Source of the DNA: MWEH01 sp035409945
GTDB lineage: Bacteria; Bacillota; Clostridia; Christensenellales; DTU072
Length of the DNA stretch: 64,000 nucleotides
Assembly: GCA_035409945.1 (NCBI GenBank)
Contig: DAONQC010000001.1
Location: 248,001 to 312,000, forward strand
Reading direction: 5' to 3'
Under the pieces are notes generated by a model. It did no database searches and was not told where the DNA came from. It was given only the letters and a program-made list of their open reading frames with translations. Position 1 is the stretch's first letter. Each line of letters starts with the position of its first letter. The position numbers and the translations under genes were made by a program. Below are positions 45,682 through 53,578 of the stretch, one piece after another.

Positions 45682-46941
45682 TTACTCGCCGAGTCTTTTT
45701 TCTAGATAAGCTAGTTTTGCGCAGGTGCAAAATACAGAAGTTGCAGTAATTAATTCTTTTAGTGGTGGTAGAGATGGAGCTATTCTAATGTTTTCATCAT
45801 TTGGATCCAATCCATAAGGGAATGTTGCGCCAGCACCAGTGAAAATAACCCCTAACTCTTTTGCTAAACGAACTGTTTCTTTAGCAGTGCCTTTAGCAAC
45901 ATTAACAGAAATAAAATATCCCCCTGTTGGTTTTGTCCAGGTAGCTATGCCTGTAGGTTTTAAAGACGTTTCTAAAATTTCTAATACCTTTTCAAACTTA
46001 GGTCTTAAAATGTTAGCATGTTTTTCCATAACATCTAAAATACCTTCTTTGGTCTTTAAAAATTTAGTATGTGCAAGTTGAGCTATCTTATCTGGACCAA
46101 TCGTCTGAATGCCTATTAATTTGCGTAAGGCATTCATGTTTTTTGCACTTCCATACATGAAAGCAATACCTGCTCCTGCAAATGTTATTTTTGAGGTAGA
46201 GCCAAAGATATAAAAATTATCCTCGTTTCCATGCTTTTTTGCCTCTTTAAATACATCGAGCATTTGCTCTTGTCCATATAACCCATGTACCATGTATGCA
46301 TTATCCCAAAACACCCTGAAATCTTTAGCGGCAGGCTTTAGTTTAGCAAATCTTTGTACTACTTCATCGCTATAAATAATACCGCCAGGATTACTGTATT
46401 TAGGAACACACCAAATACCTTTAACACTTTCATCTTGCACGAGTTTTTCAATCTTGTCCATATCTGGACCACTTTCATTCATGGGGATATTAATCATATC
46501 TATCCCGAATAATTGTGTTATTGCAAAGTGTCTATCATAACCTGGAACGGGACAAAGCCACTTAACTTTTTCGATTTTATTCCAAGGTTTTTCTCCTAAC
46601 ACTCCAAACTGCATAGCTCTTTGTAAAGTATCATACATTAAAATCAGGCTTGCGTTTCCACTAACAATAAGCTCTTCAGGCTCGATTTCTAGTAGCTCGC
46701 AAAACAATTGTTTTACTTCTTTAATACCATCATTAATACCGTAATTACGATAGTCTACACTACCCCATTCTGTTTTAGAATTTATTTCATCAAGCAATCC
46801 TAAACAGATATCTAGTTGTTCGCTAGATGGCTTACCTCTTGACATATCGAGTTTTAGATTTTTGCTTTTTAGTTCGGCATATTCAGCCCTAACAACATCT
46901 AATTCTTTTTGCAATTCTGATTTTGATAAATTATTATACAT
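45682..46941 (-). CDS. PLP-dependent class I aminotransferase (aspartate aminotransferase-like, type Ic)
   Basis: A 419-residue fold-type I enzyme that would transfer an amino group between an amino acid and a 2-oxo acid. It has the N-terminal segment LDMSRGKPSSEQLD, the cofactor-contact region SGNASLILMYDTL, CVPKYSNPGG with the conserved Asn-Pro-Gly, VFWDNAY, and FGSTSKITFAGAGIAF, in which Lys251 should carry PLP. The Arg of NIRIAPSLPP should bind substrate carboxylate. These features fit the Asp_aminotransf family often annotated as aspartate or MalY-like aminotransferase; the substrate is not certain. The frame extends 39 codons further upstream, but AAGGAG just before the ATG at 46941 and a promoter inside the extension favour the shorter form. 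Confidence 0.87.
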   Translation of the reverse strand: MYNNLSKSELQKELDVVRAEYAELKSKNLKLDMSRGKPSSEQLDICLGLLDEINSKTEWGSVDYRNYGINDGIKEVKQLFCELLEIEPEELIVSGNASLILMYDTLQRAMQFGVLGEKPWNKIEKVKWLCPVPGYDRHFAITQLFGIDMINIPMNESGPDMDKIEKLVQDESVKGIWCVPKYSNPGGIIYSDEVVQRFAKLKPAAKDFRVFWDNAYMVHGLYGQEQMLDVFKEAKKHGNEDNFYIFGSTSKITFAGAGIAFMYGSAKNMNALRKLIGIQTIGPDKIAQLAHTKFLKTKEGILDVMEKHANILRPKFEKVLEILETSLKPTGIATWTKPTGGYFISVNVAKGTAKETVRLAKELGVIFTGAGATFPYGLDPNDENIRIAPSLPPLKELITATSVFCTCAKLAYLEKRLGE

Positions 46942-46977
46942 ATCGCTCCTTAAAAAATCGTATATTCTTTGTAAATA

Positions 46978-47006
46978 AATATACTTTAATCGGGCTAAAA
47001 TAGCAA
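46978..47006 (-). promoter_or_regulatory. Probable promoter of the aminotransferase gene
   Basis: TTGCTA (47001-47006), 17 bases and TATATT (46978-46983) on the minus strand, about 37 bases before the ATG at 46941. Confidence 0.55.
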
Positions 47007-47137
47007 GAGTTCGACAATAGGTATGAATAAAGGATACTCGAAAATAATTGTTACTCATAAATAATTTTGAATTTTTCGCCCATTCATTAAGGAACTATCA
47101 ATTACTCTAATCCATTGGGCAACTAGCTAAACAATAT

Positions 47138-47170
47138 AAAAAATCACACCCTTTTTCTAGGATGTGATTA
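47138..47170 (-). terminator. Terminator after the ABC transporter genes
   Basis: The minus strand folds as AATCACATCC, a loop of eight bases, then GGGTGTGATT with one bulge, followed by a T run. It begins about 28 bases past the stop of the permease gene. Confidence 0.8.
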
Positions 47171-47197
47171 AAAGTTATAAGGTTATCTACAGTGTAA

Positions 47198-48073
47198 TTA
47201 TCGTTTGTTTTTTTTCTTAATAGTAAGCAAAACTGCTAAAGCAGAAAATATTAAAAACACCACTACAATTACTAAAATACTAACCCAGGTAGGGAGAATT
47301 TTACCATCTACTAAAAAATTGAAGCCCACATCAGCTTTAACCTTATCTACATACTCAACTGGCACCCCATAAAATGCTGGCCCGTCAAAATATGGTTTTA
47401 ACATCACTTTACGAAGTAACAATGCAGAGTGCGATAAAGGGAATAATTTTATCATTACCTGGGCAAACTTAGGCATTATACCAATCTGCACATATGTACC
47501 AGTGAAAAATCCAAGTGACGCTGAAAATACAGCAGTAAGTCCAGCAAATGCATTGGTAGTTTTGATTAATAAAGCTACACATAATAATATTGCAGTATTG
47601 GAAAGAGTAGATAATACTATCAATCCAAGTGTTTGTATGATGATAGAAAATGTAAAAGTAGATGCCGGTGCACCTATTATCGCTAAATAAATCATAGCTA
47701 GGATATATACTGCAACACTCATTACAATACCAATTATAACTGCAGCTATTAAATAAGCCCCACTAATTTGCCATCTAGGAAGAGGTGAGGATAATATGTC
47801 TTTTTCAATTTTGTGTACTTTATCAGCAACAATTGAAATAAATGCACCGAATGTCGATGTAAATGAAACAATAGAAATCATTCCAGAAAACACCCAAGTA
47901 AAAACAAATGGCTTGGCTATACTGCCGATCAATTCCTCTATGCCTACTGTCATAACATCAGCTAAAAAGAATACATATAAAACAAGAACAATTAATGCGC
48001 CAAAAAGCGATGTCGACACCACAACTGGATCTTTAAAATATATTTTTAGGTTTCTGTTAATTAATCCTGACAT
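47198..48073 (-). CDS. ABC-2 type exporter permease
   Basis: A 291-residue membrane protein with six hydrophobic segments (from SLFGALIVLVLYVFFLADV to SILVIVVVFLIFSALAVLL) and a short basic C-terminus. This topology and length match ABC-2 family permeases such as those paired with DrrA-like ATPases. The segment DKVHKIEKDILSSPLPRWQ between membrane helices 2 and 3 is the usual coupling region, which contacts the ATPase. Its ATPase gene lies 92 bases upstream in the same direction, so the two form a two-gene exporter operon closed by a terminator. GAGG precedes the ATG by seven bases. The cargo is unknown; drugs, lipids or peptides are all possible. Confidence 0.88.
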   Translation of the reverse strand: MSGLINRNLKIYFKDPVVVSTSLFGALIVLVLYVFFLADVMTVGIEELIGSIAKPFVFTWVFSGMISIVSFTSTFGAFISIVADKVHKIEKDILSSPLPRWQISGAYLIAAVIIGIVMSVAVYILAMIYLAIIGAPASTFTFSIIIQTLGLIVLSTLSNTAILLCVALLIKTTNAFAGLTAVFSASLGFFTGTYVQIGIMPKFAQVMIKLFPLSHSALLLRKVMLKPYFDGPAFYGVPVEYVDKVKADVGFNFLVDGKILPTWVSILVIVVVFLIFSALAVLLTIKKKNKR

Positions 48074-48165
48074 ACTATTTCCTCTCTATCCTAAACCTTT
48101 GGTTTCTCATATATATTTATGGTAACTTGCAAACTGTTTAAATAAGTAATATATAAGTCCTAACT

Positions 48166-49143
48166 TTATCCTTTCTTACGCTTTGTAGCTTTTTGGGTTT
48201 TTGCTGTGTTTTCCACTGCTACCATATAGTCATCTCGTAATTGTTTACCCGTGATATTAATGAAAACATCATCTAAAGAACCTTGCTTTACTTCAAAACT
48301 TATGATATTACCTTTTACTTTTTCAACCAGTTCTATCGCATCGAAAGTTTCTTCTATGTCTATAACTAATCTCCCAGCAAACTCTTTATAAGTTATTTCT
48401 AAACCTGCTAAAATTGATTCTAGTTTTTCCAAATTGTCTGAATATAAAATCAATTTGTCCGAGGAATATTTTCCCTTAAGTTCCGCCGGTGAACCATCTG
48501 CTACTATTTTCCCGTCATCAATGATACAGATCCTATCTGCATCGGCTGCTTCTTCCATATAGTGCGTGGTAAGAAAAATAGTTACACCATAATCATTCTT
48601 TAAAACTTGTATAATATTTTCTATACTTTTCCTCGATTGAGGGTCGAGCCCCGTTGTAGGCTCATCCAAAAATAGTATCTGTGGGGTAGATAGTAAAGCC
48701 CTTGCTATGTCACACCGTCTCTTTTGTCCGCCAGATAATTTGCCATAAGGTCTTTTAATAATTTCGTGCAAACTTAACAGTTCGGTAATTTCTTCTATCT
48801 TTTTATCGAGTTCATTCTTTTTTAGACCATACATTGAACCTCTACACTGCAAATTTTCCTTTACCGTTAATTTCTCATCTAACACCGAATGTTGAAAAAC
48901 AACTCCTATTCTTTTTCTAATAGCGCTATCTTCTTTACCTAAAACGTGTCCGTTGATAACCACTTCACCTTCATCAGCAGTTAAAAACGTACATAGAATA
49001 TCTATGGTTGTGGATTTACCTGCACCATTAGGACCTAAAAATGCAAAAAACGATTGCCTTTTCACTTCAAAATCTATGCCTCTAACAGCTTTTACATCTC
49101 CATATGATTTGTGTAAGTTTTTTACTTCAATTATGTTATCCAT
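48166..49143 (-). CDS. ABC transporter ATP-binding protein (DrrA-like)
   Basis: A 325-residue ATPase that would power the adjacent ABC-2 permease. It shows Walker A (GPNGAGKS), the Q-loop (VFQHSVLDEKLT), the signature LSGGQKRR, Walker B with catalytic Glu (ILFLDEPT), the D-loop (TGLDPQSR) and the switch His (TTHYMEEA). A C-terminal domain of about 100 residues follows, as in DrrA/CcmA-type exporters. The ATG at 49143 is chosen because GGAG stands nine bases before it; two other ATGs lie upstream in frame (49158 and 49173). The C-terminal tail is Lys-rich. The transported substrate cannot be told from sequence. Confidence 0.92.
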   Translation of the reverse strand: MDNIIEVKNLHKSYGDVKAVRGIDFEVKRQSFFAFLGPNGAGKSTTIDILCTFLTADEGEVVINGHVLGKEDSAIRKRIGVVFQHSVLDEKLTVKENLQCRGSMYGLKKNELDKKIEEITELLSLHEIIKRPYGKLSGGQKRRCDIARALLSTPQILFLDEPTTGLDPQSRKSIENIIQVLKNDYGVTIFLTTHYMEEAADADRICIIDDGKIVADGSPAELKGKYSSDKLILYSDNLEKLESILAGLEITYKEFAGRLVIDIEETFDAIELVEKVKGNIISFEVKQGSLDDVFINITGKQLRDDYMVAVENTAKTQKATKRKKG

Positions 49144-49317
49144 TCTTAAATACTCCATACTTATTATTTCCATGATAACTAAATTAAATATTTAATGTAA
49201 AATGAAAGGCAGAAAGGCAATTGTAAATTCTTTGTAAAACATATTGTGCAAATCTATCCAAGTAATATGAACAGGTTATCGTGAGCTAAAATCTAACAAC
49301 AACTATCTCTCGCTTTT

Positions 49318-49379
49318 TATGTCAAAACGATGGACATGTTCTCGAAATAATAATCTCTTTGTAGTCCTATCGTACGCAA
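49318..49379 (-). pseudogene. Decayed copy of the 3' end of der
   Basis: On the minus strand this stretch encodes LRTIGLQ, then RDYYFENMSIVLT and a stop. The end of Der reads LRYLENQIRDAFYFEGTPIILT and continues for six more residues. The alignment has one two-residue gap, and the DNA match extends a little further, around ATGTCAAAA. It lies 54 bases past the real der stop. I infer a duplication of the gene end that then decayed; it has no start codon or ribosome binding site. Confidence 0.55.
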
Positions 49380-49433
49380 ATCTGTTTAACAAAGACATAA
49401 GAGAATATTTAACTAAAGCCTGCAAAATAACAA

Positions 49434-50750
49434 TTAATTATCACCCTGTTTTTTTAATGTCAAAATAATTGGCGTGCCCTCAAAATAAAATGCATCTCTA
49501 ATTTGATTTTCCAAGTACCTAAGATACGAAAAATGTAAATTTTCTGGGTCACTAGTAAATACTAAAAAAGTTGGAGGTGAAGCTTGCGTTTGCCTTACAA
49601 AAGATATCCTAACCTTTTTCCCCTTATTATTTGGGGGAGGATTAATCATAATAGCATCACCTATTATGTCATTTAAAATTCCAGTTGGAACAATTCTTCG
49701 ACTGTTTTCGAGCACTAAATCAACGGTCTCTAGTAGCTTCTCAATATTTTTTCCAGTTAGTGCGCTCACAAATGAAACTTTCAAATAGCTCATAAACTTA
49801 AGTTGTCCCAGTAACTCATTTGTATAGTCTGCGGTTACAGAAGGACTTTTGTCTACAATATCCCATTTATTGACAACAATAACACTAGGTTTCCCTGCAT
49901 CATGCGCCAGTCCGCAAATTTTGACATCTTGGTCTGTTAATCCTTCTTTTCCATCAAAAACAATCAAAACAACATCTGCTCTTCTTATAGCAGAAATGCT
50001 TCTTACTACGCTAAAATATTCTAAATCCTCAGTAACCTTTGCCTTTCTCCTAATTCCTGCAGTATCTATTAATGTATACTTTTTACCATCTCTCTCGAAA
50101 GGAGTATCTATATTGTCCCTAGTTGTTCCTGCAATGTCAGTTACAATTGTTCTTTCATAGCCTATTATTTTATTTAATAGCGAAGATTTACCAGCATTGG
50201 GTTTTCCTACAATTGCAATTTTTATCCTATCTTCTGAATCATATTCAGCAAACTTTAATTCTTCAAAGTGCGAAACTATAACATCTAGAGCATCTCCAAA
50301 TCCTAGACTATGTTCAGACGATATAGGATGTGGTTCTCCGATGTTTAAAGAATAAAATTCATAAACTTTCGTCATGTCCATGTCATCTACTTTATTAACT
50401 AGTAAGACAATAGGTTTTTGAGTTTTTCTTATGTAGTCAGCAATATCATAATCCCCTGGATTAAGCCCCTCTTTCCCGTCCACAATAAATACGATTACAT
50501 CGCACATATCTATTGCAATTTCTGCTTGCTTTTTAATCTGTTGCCACATTAAATCAGAGCTTTTAGATTCTATACCTCCAGTGTCAATCAGGGTAAAATC
50601 ATACCCACACCACTCTGCATCGGCATATACTCTATCTCTTGTAACCCCAGGCTGATTTATGACAAGCGACGCCCTAGTCCTCGAAATTTTATTGAAAAAT
50701 GTTGATTTACCAACATTTGGTCTTCCTATAATTGCTACTAATGGTTTCAT
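49434..50750 (-). CDS. der: Ribosome-associated GTPase Der (EngA)
   Basis: Der has two consecutive GTPase domains followed by a KH-like domain and is needed for maturation of the large ribosomal subunit. The first domain shows GRPNVGKSTF, DTGG and NKVD. The second shows GKPNAGKSS, DTAGIRRK and NKWD. The last 100 residues (VSFVSALTGKNIEKLL to the end) form the KH-like part. At 438 residues it has the family's usual length. The start is fixed by MKPLVAIIGRPN and a GGAG 13 bases upstream. Both flanks carry decayed copies of the gene ends, described separately. The parC gene ends 305 bases upstream. Confidence 0.96.
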   Translation of the reverse strand: MKPLVAIIGRPNVGKSTFFNKISRTRASLVINQPGVTRDRVYADAEWCGYDFTLIDTGGIESKSSDLMWQQIKKQAEIAIDMCDVIVFIVDGKEGLNPGDYDIADYIRKTQKPIVLLVNKVDDMDMTKVYEFYSLNIGEPHPISSEHSLGFGDALDVIVSHFEELKFAEYDSEDRIKIAIVGKPNAGKSSLLNKIIGYERTIVTDIAGTTRDNIDTPFERDGKKYTLIDTAGIRRKAKVTEDLEYFSVVRSISAIRRADVVLIVFDGKEGLTDQDVKICGLAHDAGKPSVIVVNKWDIVDKSPSVTADYTNELLGQLKFMSYLKVSFVSALTGKNIEKLLETVDLVLENSRRIVPTGILNDIIGDAIMINPPPNNKGKKVRISFVRQTQASPPTFLVFTSDPENLHFSYLRYLENQIRDAFYFEGTPIILTLKKQGDN

Positions 50751-51075
50751 TATTTACTAAGTACTCCACACTCTAAAACTAATCAGTTCGATAGCATTCC
50801 TAATCCAGGATATCTTCATAATTTGTTTTCATACCATTACAATAATGGTTTCATTTTTTCTAACTAAATACTCTCGCACTATTTTTAATTTACCGCACTC
50901 TAATGTTAACTAGTCTATAGTATTCCTAACCCAGCCTGTCTTCATAACTTGGTCTTACCACAACTACTTCTAATGGTTTCGTTTTTATCTAACCGCGGAG
51001 CTTACATCGCTGATTGTTTATCACATTTAAATGCCAACTAGGTTATATTGTATTTCTAATCTAGCATGTCTTCGT
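50751..51075 (-). repeat. Decayed tandem triplication of the parC-end / der-start junction, unit about 126-130 bp
   Basis: Three stop codons after a YED-type peptide recur at 51056-51058 (real parC, YEDMLD), 50926-50928 (YEDRLG) and 50800-50802 (YEDILD). Each is followed by about 50-75 bp and then a der-like start: ACG AAA CCA TTA at 50982, ATG AAA CCA TTA at 50854, and the real ATG AAA CCA TTA at 50750. In the copy at 50982 the frame reads TKPLEVVVVRPS straight into YEDRLG and stop, that is, the first 12 codons of der fused to the last codons of parC. The 305-bp spacer is thus mostly explained by duplication. Confidence 0.75.
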
Positions 51076-53572
51076 AATGTGCAAAAACAGCCTTCAACTT
51101 ACTTCCGGATACTAAATAACTGCCTTTTGTATCCTTGCCTTCAATTCTTATATCTTCTGTATTAATTGTTTTAACATTGTTATTTTCATCCACAAATACA
51201 ACATCAAAACTATCTAATACTTTTCTAGCAAATATTACTTTTGCAGACTCGTTATAAACATCCATGATTCTTAAGCCTTTTCTATTTCTCTTCATTGGAT
51301 AAAACTCACTAGCTATAACTCTCTTACCTTTGCCATTATCTGCCACTAAAACAATTTCTCCTAAAGGCATAAACGCAGGCTCTCCATCATTGGTGAATCC
51401 GTACTCTACATTAGCTTGCCCGGCATATATAGCAGTTTCACCTTCGTTTATATTCATAACAATAACACCACCAGCTATTCGTCCTTGTAGTGGAATCTCG
51501 TTTGTTTCTGCATTCACACACTGCCCATCAGAAGATACATATAAAATCGTTGCATTTGGCACTACAATTTCTACACCTATTACCTCATCTCCATCTGATA
51601 AACGCATGTACTGGTAGGTTTCTCTATTAACTATATAATTTTCAAAACTAGTTCTTTTAACCAATCCGTTTTTCGTGTATGCAAACACTTCTGAATCGGC
51701 TTTATCATTATTATCAGGCATATATGAAATCATAGTGACAACTTTTTCACCCTTGCCTATTTCTCCATAAATTTCTTCTAGAGATTGCCCCTTCTCATCC
51801 CATAATCTTTCTTGGACTTTTTGAGTATCGAGCTTATAACAATTACCCAAACTACCAAAAATTAATGTTTCACTTCCTGGTTCTACAAGCACAACTTCTC
51901 TTGATATTGACTCAAAACCTTTGTCGGACATATCCCTATTCGCTGTTAAATAATTTCTACTAGATAGTTGTTTAATGTCACCTAATGCGCCAATAGAAAC
52001 ATAGCAACGTCTGCCAGCTTTTTGTGTAGGATCGTACGCAGTTACGTCAATTTCGGACACATCATTAATTATTGTAGTTAGGCGTTTAGTCCTATACTTG
52101 TCTCTAATCTCTTTCATTTCCTCTATTATGACTTTGTCTTGTTCTCTAACAGAAGATATTATTTTTGAAAGGCGTGCTATTAGTTTTTGTAACTCAGCTA
52201 ATTCTTCCATAAATTTCCCAACATCTAACTTGTTAATACTTCCTAAAGGTATAGCCAGTACTGCATCTGCTTGAGCTGAAGAAAGTTCATACTTCTCTCT
52301 CAAGCCCCTTTTAGCTTCCGCTCTTGAATCAGATGCCCTTACAATCCTAATAACTTCATCTATGTCTGGAAATACTATTTTATATCCTTCTAAAATATGT
52401 TCTCTTGTCTTAGCTACTCCAATATCATGTTGGCTACGCCTTAAGATGACTTTTCTTTGGAATTCAAGATAATACTTTAGCATTTGGACTATACCCATTT
52501 GTTTGGGTTTACCACTTGCTATTGCCACCATATTCGCGTGGAAATAACACTCCATAGTAGTGTTTTTGTATATTGCATTTAGTATCTTAATAGCATCGGC
52601 ACCTTTTTTAAGACGCACTACTATTCTCATACCTTTTCTATCAGATTCATCATCAACATCCACAACATCATCAAAACCGTGTTTCTTTTGACCTTTCAGT
52701 TGATATATTCTATCTACTATCGCAGCTTTAGTGGTAGGATATGGGATTTCAGAAATTATTATATTTTGTCTTCCTCCGTCTGCATTTTCAATCTCCATTT
52801 TCCCTCTAAGTAAAATCCTGCCCTTTCCTGTTTCATACGCACTAACCATTTCTTCATTAGAAACTAAAAATCCACCTGTTGGAAAATCAGGTCCCTTTAT
52901 TATTTCCATAAGTTCTTCTAACTTGATGTTAGGCCTTTCAATCATAGCGATACAGCCGTCAAGCACCTCTGTTAGATTATGTGAAGGAATATTAGTTGCC
53001 AGTCCAATTGCAATACCAGTAGAGCCATTGACTAAAATATTAGGAAATCTTCCAGGAAGAACGTCTGGCTCTTGTAAAGTATCGTCAAAGTTTCTTTTCC
53101 AATCTATAATGCTTTTTTTGTCAATATCCCTTAATAATTCCATACTTAACGGCGCAAGCCTTGCTTCCGTATATCGCATAGCTGCTGCAGAATCACCGTC
53201 AATGGACCCAAAGTTCCCTTGCCCATCTACAAGCACATTACGCATATTAAAATCTTGACCCAGTCTTACCATCGCATCATACACGGACTGGTCACCATGA
53301 GGATGATATTTACCTAAGCAGTCACCAACGATTCTCGCCGATTTTTTATAGTCGGTATCAGGTTTAATACCTAAATCATACATAGTGTATAGTATTCTAC
53401 GTTGAACGGGCTTTAGACCATCTTCAACTCTAGGTAATGCTCTTTCTAATATTACGTGCTCCGAATAAAGCATCATAGATCTTGGTATAGCTTCGTCTAT
53501 CGGAACATCTATAATATTATGAGGTTCTAAATCAAATGAAAGTTGATCTTTGTCTCTTTTTAATCTTGCCAT
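51056..53572 (-). CDS. parC: Type IIA topoisomerase subunit A (ParC/GyrA)
   Basis: The 838-residue DNA cleavage and rejoining subunit that pairs with the upstream ParE/GyrB-like protein. DGLKPVQRRILYTM, GKYHPHGD and AAAMRYTEARL are present, with Tyr134 as the expected DNA-linking residue. The C-terminal beta-pinwheel is complete, but a clean GyrA box (QRRGGKG type) is missing; only QGRIAGGV is seen. This favours topoisomerase IV over gyrase. Position 95, equal to Ser83 in E. coli GyrA, is Gln (GDQSVYD). GGAGGG, overlapping the parE stop, lies just before the ATG, so both are translated together. The pair does not sit next to dnaA or recF, again fitting parE-parC; a second gyrase would be the alternative. 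Confidence 0.85.
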   Translation of the reverse strand: MARLKRDKDQLSFDLEPHNIIDVPIDEAIPRSMMLYSEHVILERALPRVEDGLKPVQRRILYTMYDLGIKPDTDYKKSARIVGDCLGKYHPHGDQSVYDAMVRLGQDFNMRNVLVDGQGNFGSIDGDSAAAMRYTEARLAPLSMELLRDIDKKSIIDWKRNFDDTLQEPDVLPGRFPNILVNGSTGIAIGLATNIPSHNLTEVLDGCIAMIERPNIKLEELMEIIKGPDFPTGGFLVSNEEMVSAYETGKGRILLRGKMEIENADGGRQNIIISEIPYPTTKAAIVDRIYQLKGQKKHGFDDVVDVDDESDRKGMRIVVRLKKGADAIKILNAIYKNTTMECYFHANMVAIASGKPKQMGIVQMLKYYLEFQRKVILRRSQHDIGVAKTREHILEGYKIVFPDIDEVIRIVRASDSRAEAKRGLREKYELSSAQADAVLAIPLGSINKLDVGKFMEELAELQKLIARLSKIISSVREQDKVIIEEMKEIRDKYRTKRLTTIINDVSEIDVTAYDPTQKAGRRCYVSIGALGDIKQLSSRNYLTANRDMSDKGFESISREVVLVEPGSETLIFGSLGNCYKLDTQKVQERLWDEKGQSLEEIYGEIGKGEKVVTMISYMPDNNDKADSEVFAYTKNGLVKRTSFENYIVNRETYQYMRLSDGDEVIGVEIVVPNATILYVSSDGQCVNAETNEIPLQGRIAGGVIVMNINEGETAIYAGQANVEYGFTNDGEPAFMPLGEIVLVADNGKGKRVIASEFYPMKRNRKGLRIMDVYNESAKVIFARKVLDSFDVVFVDENNNVKTINTEDIRIEGKDTKGSYLVSGSKLKAVFAHYEDMLD

Positions 53573-53578
53573 TATCTG

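Noticed and set aside
52731..53258. A 175-codon plus-strand frame
   Set aside because: Antisense to the conserved core of parC, which has the clear catalytic motifs.
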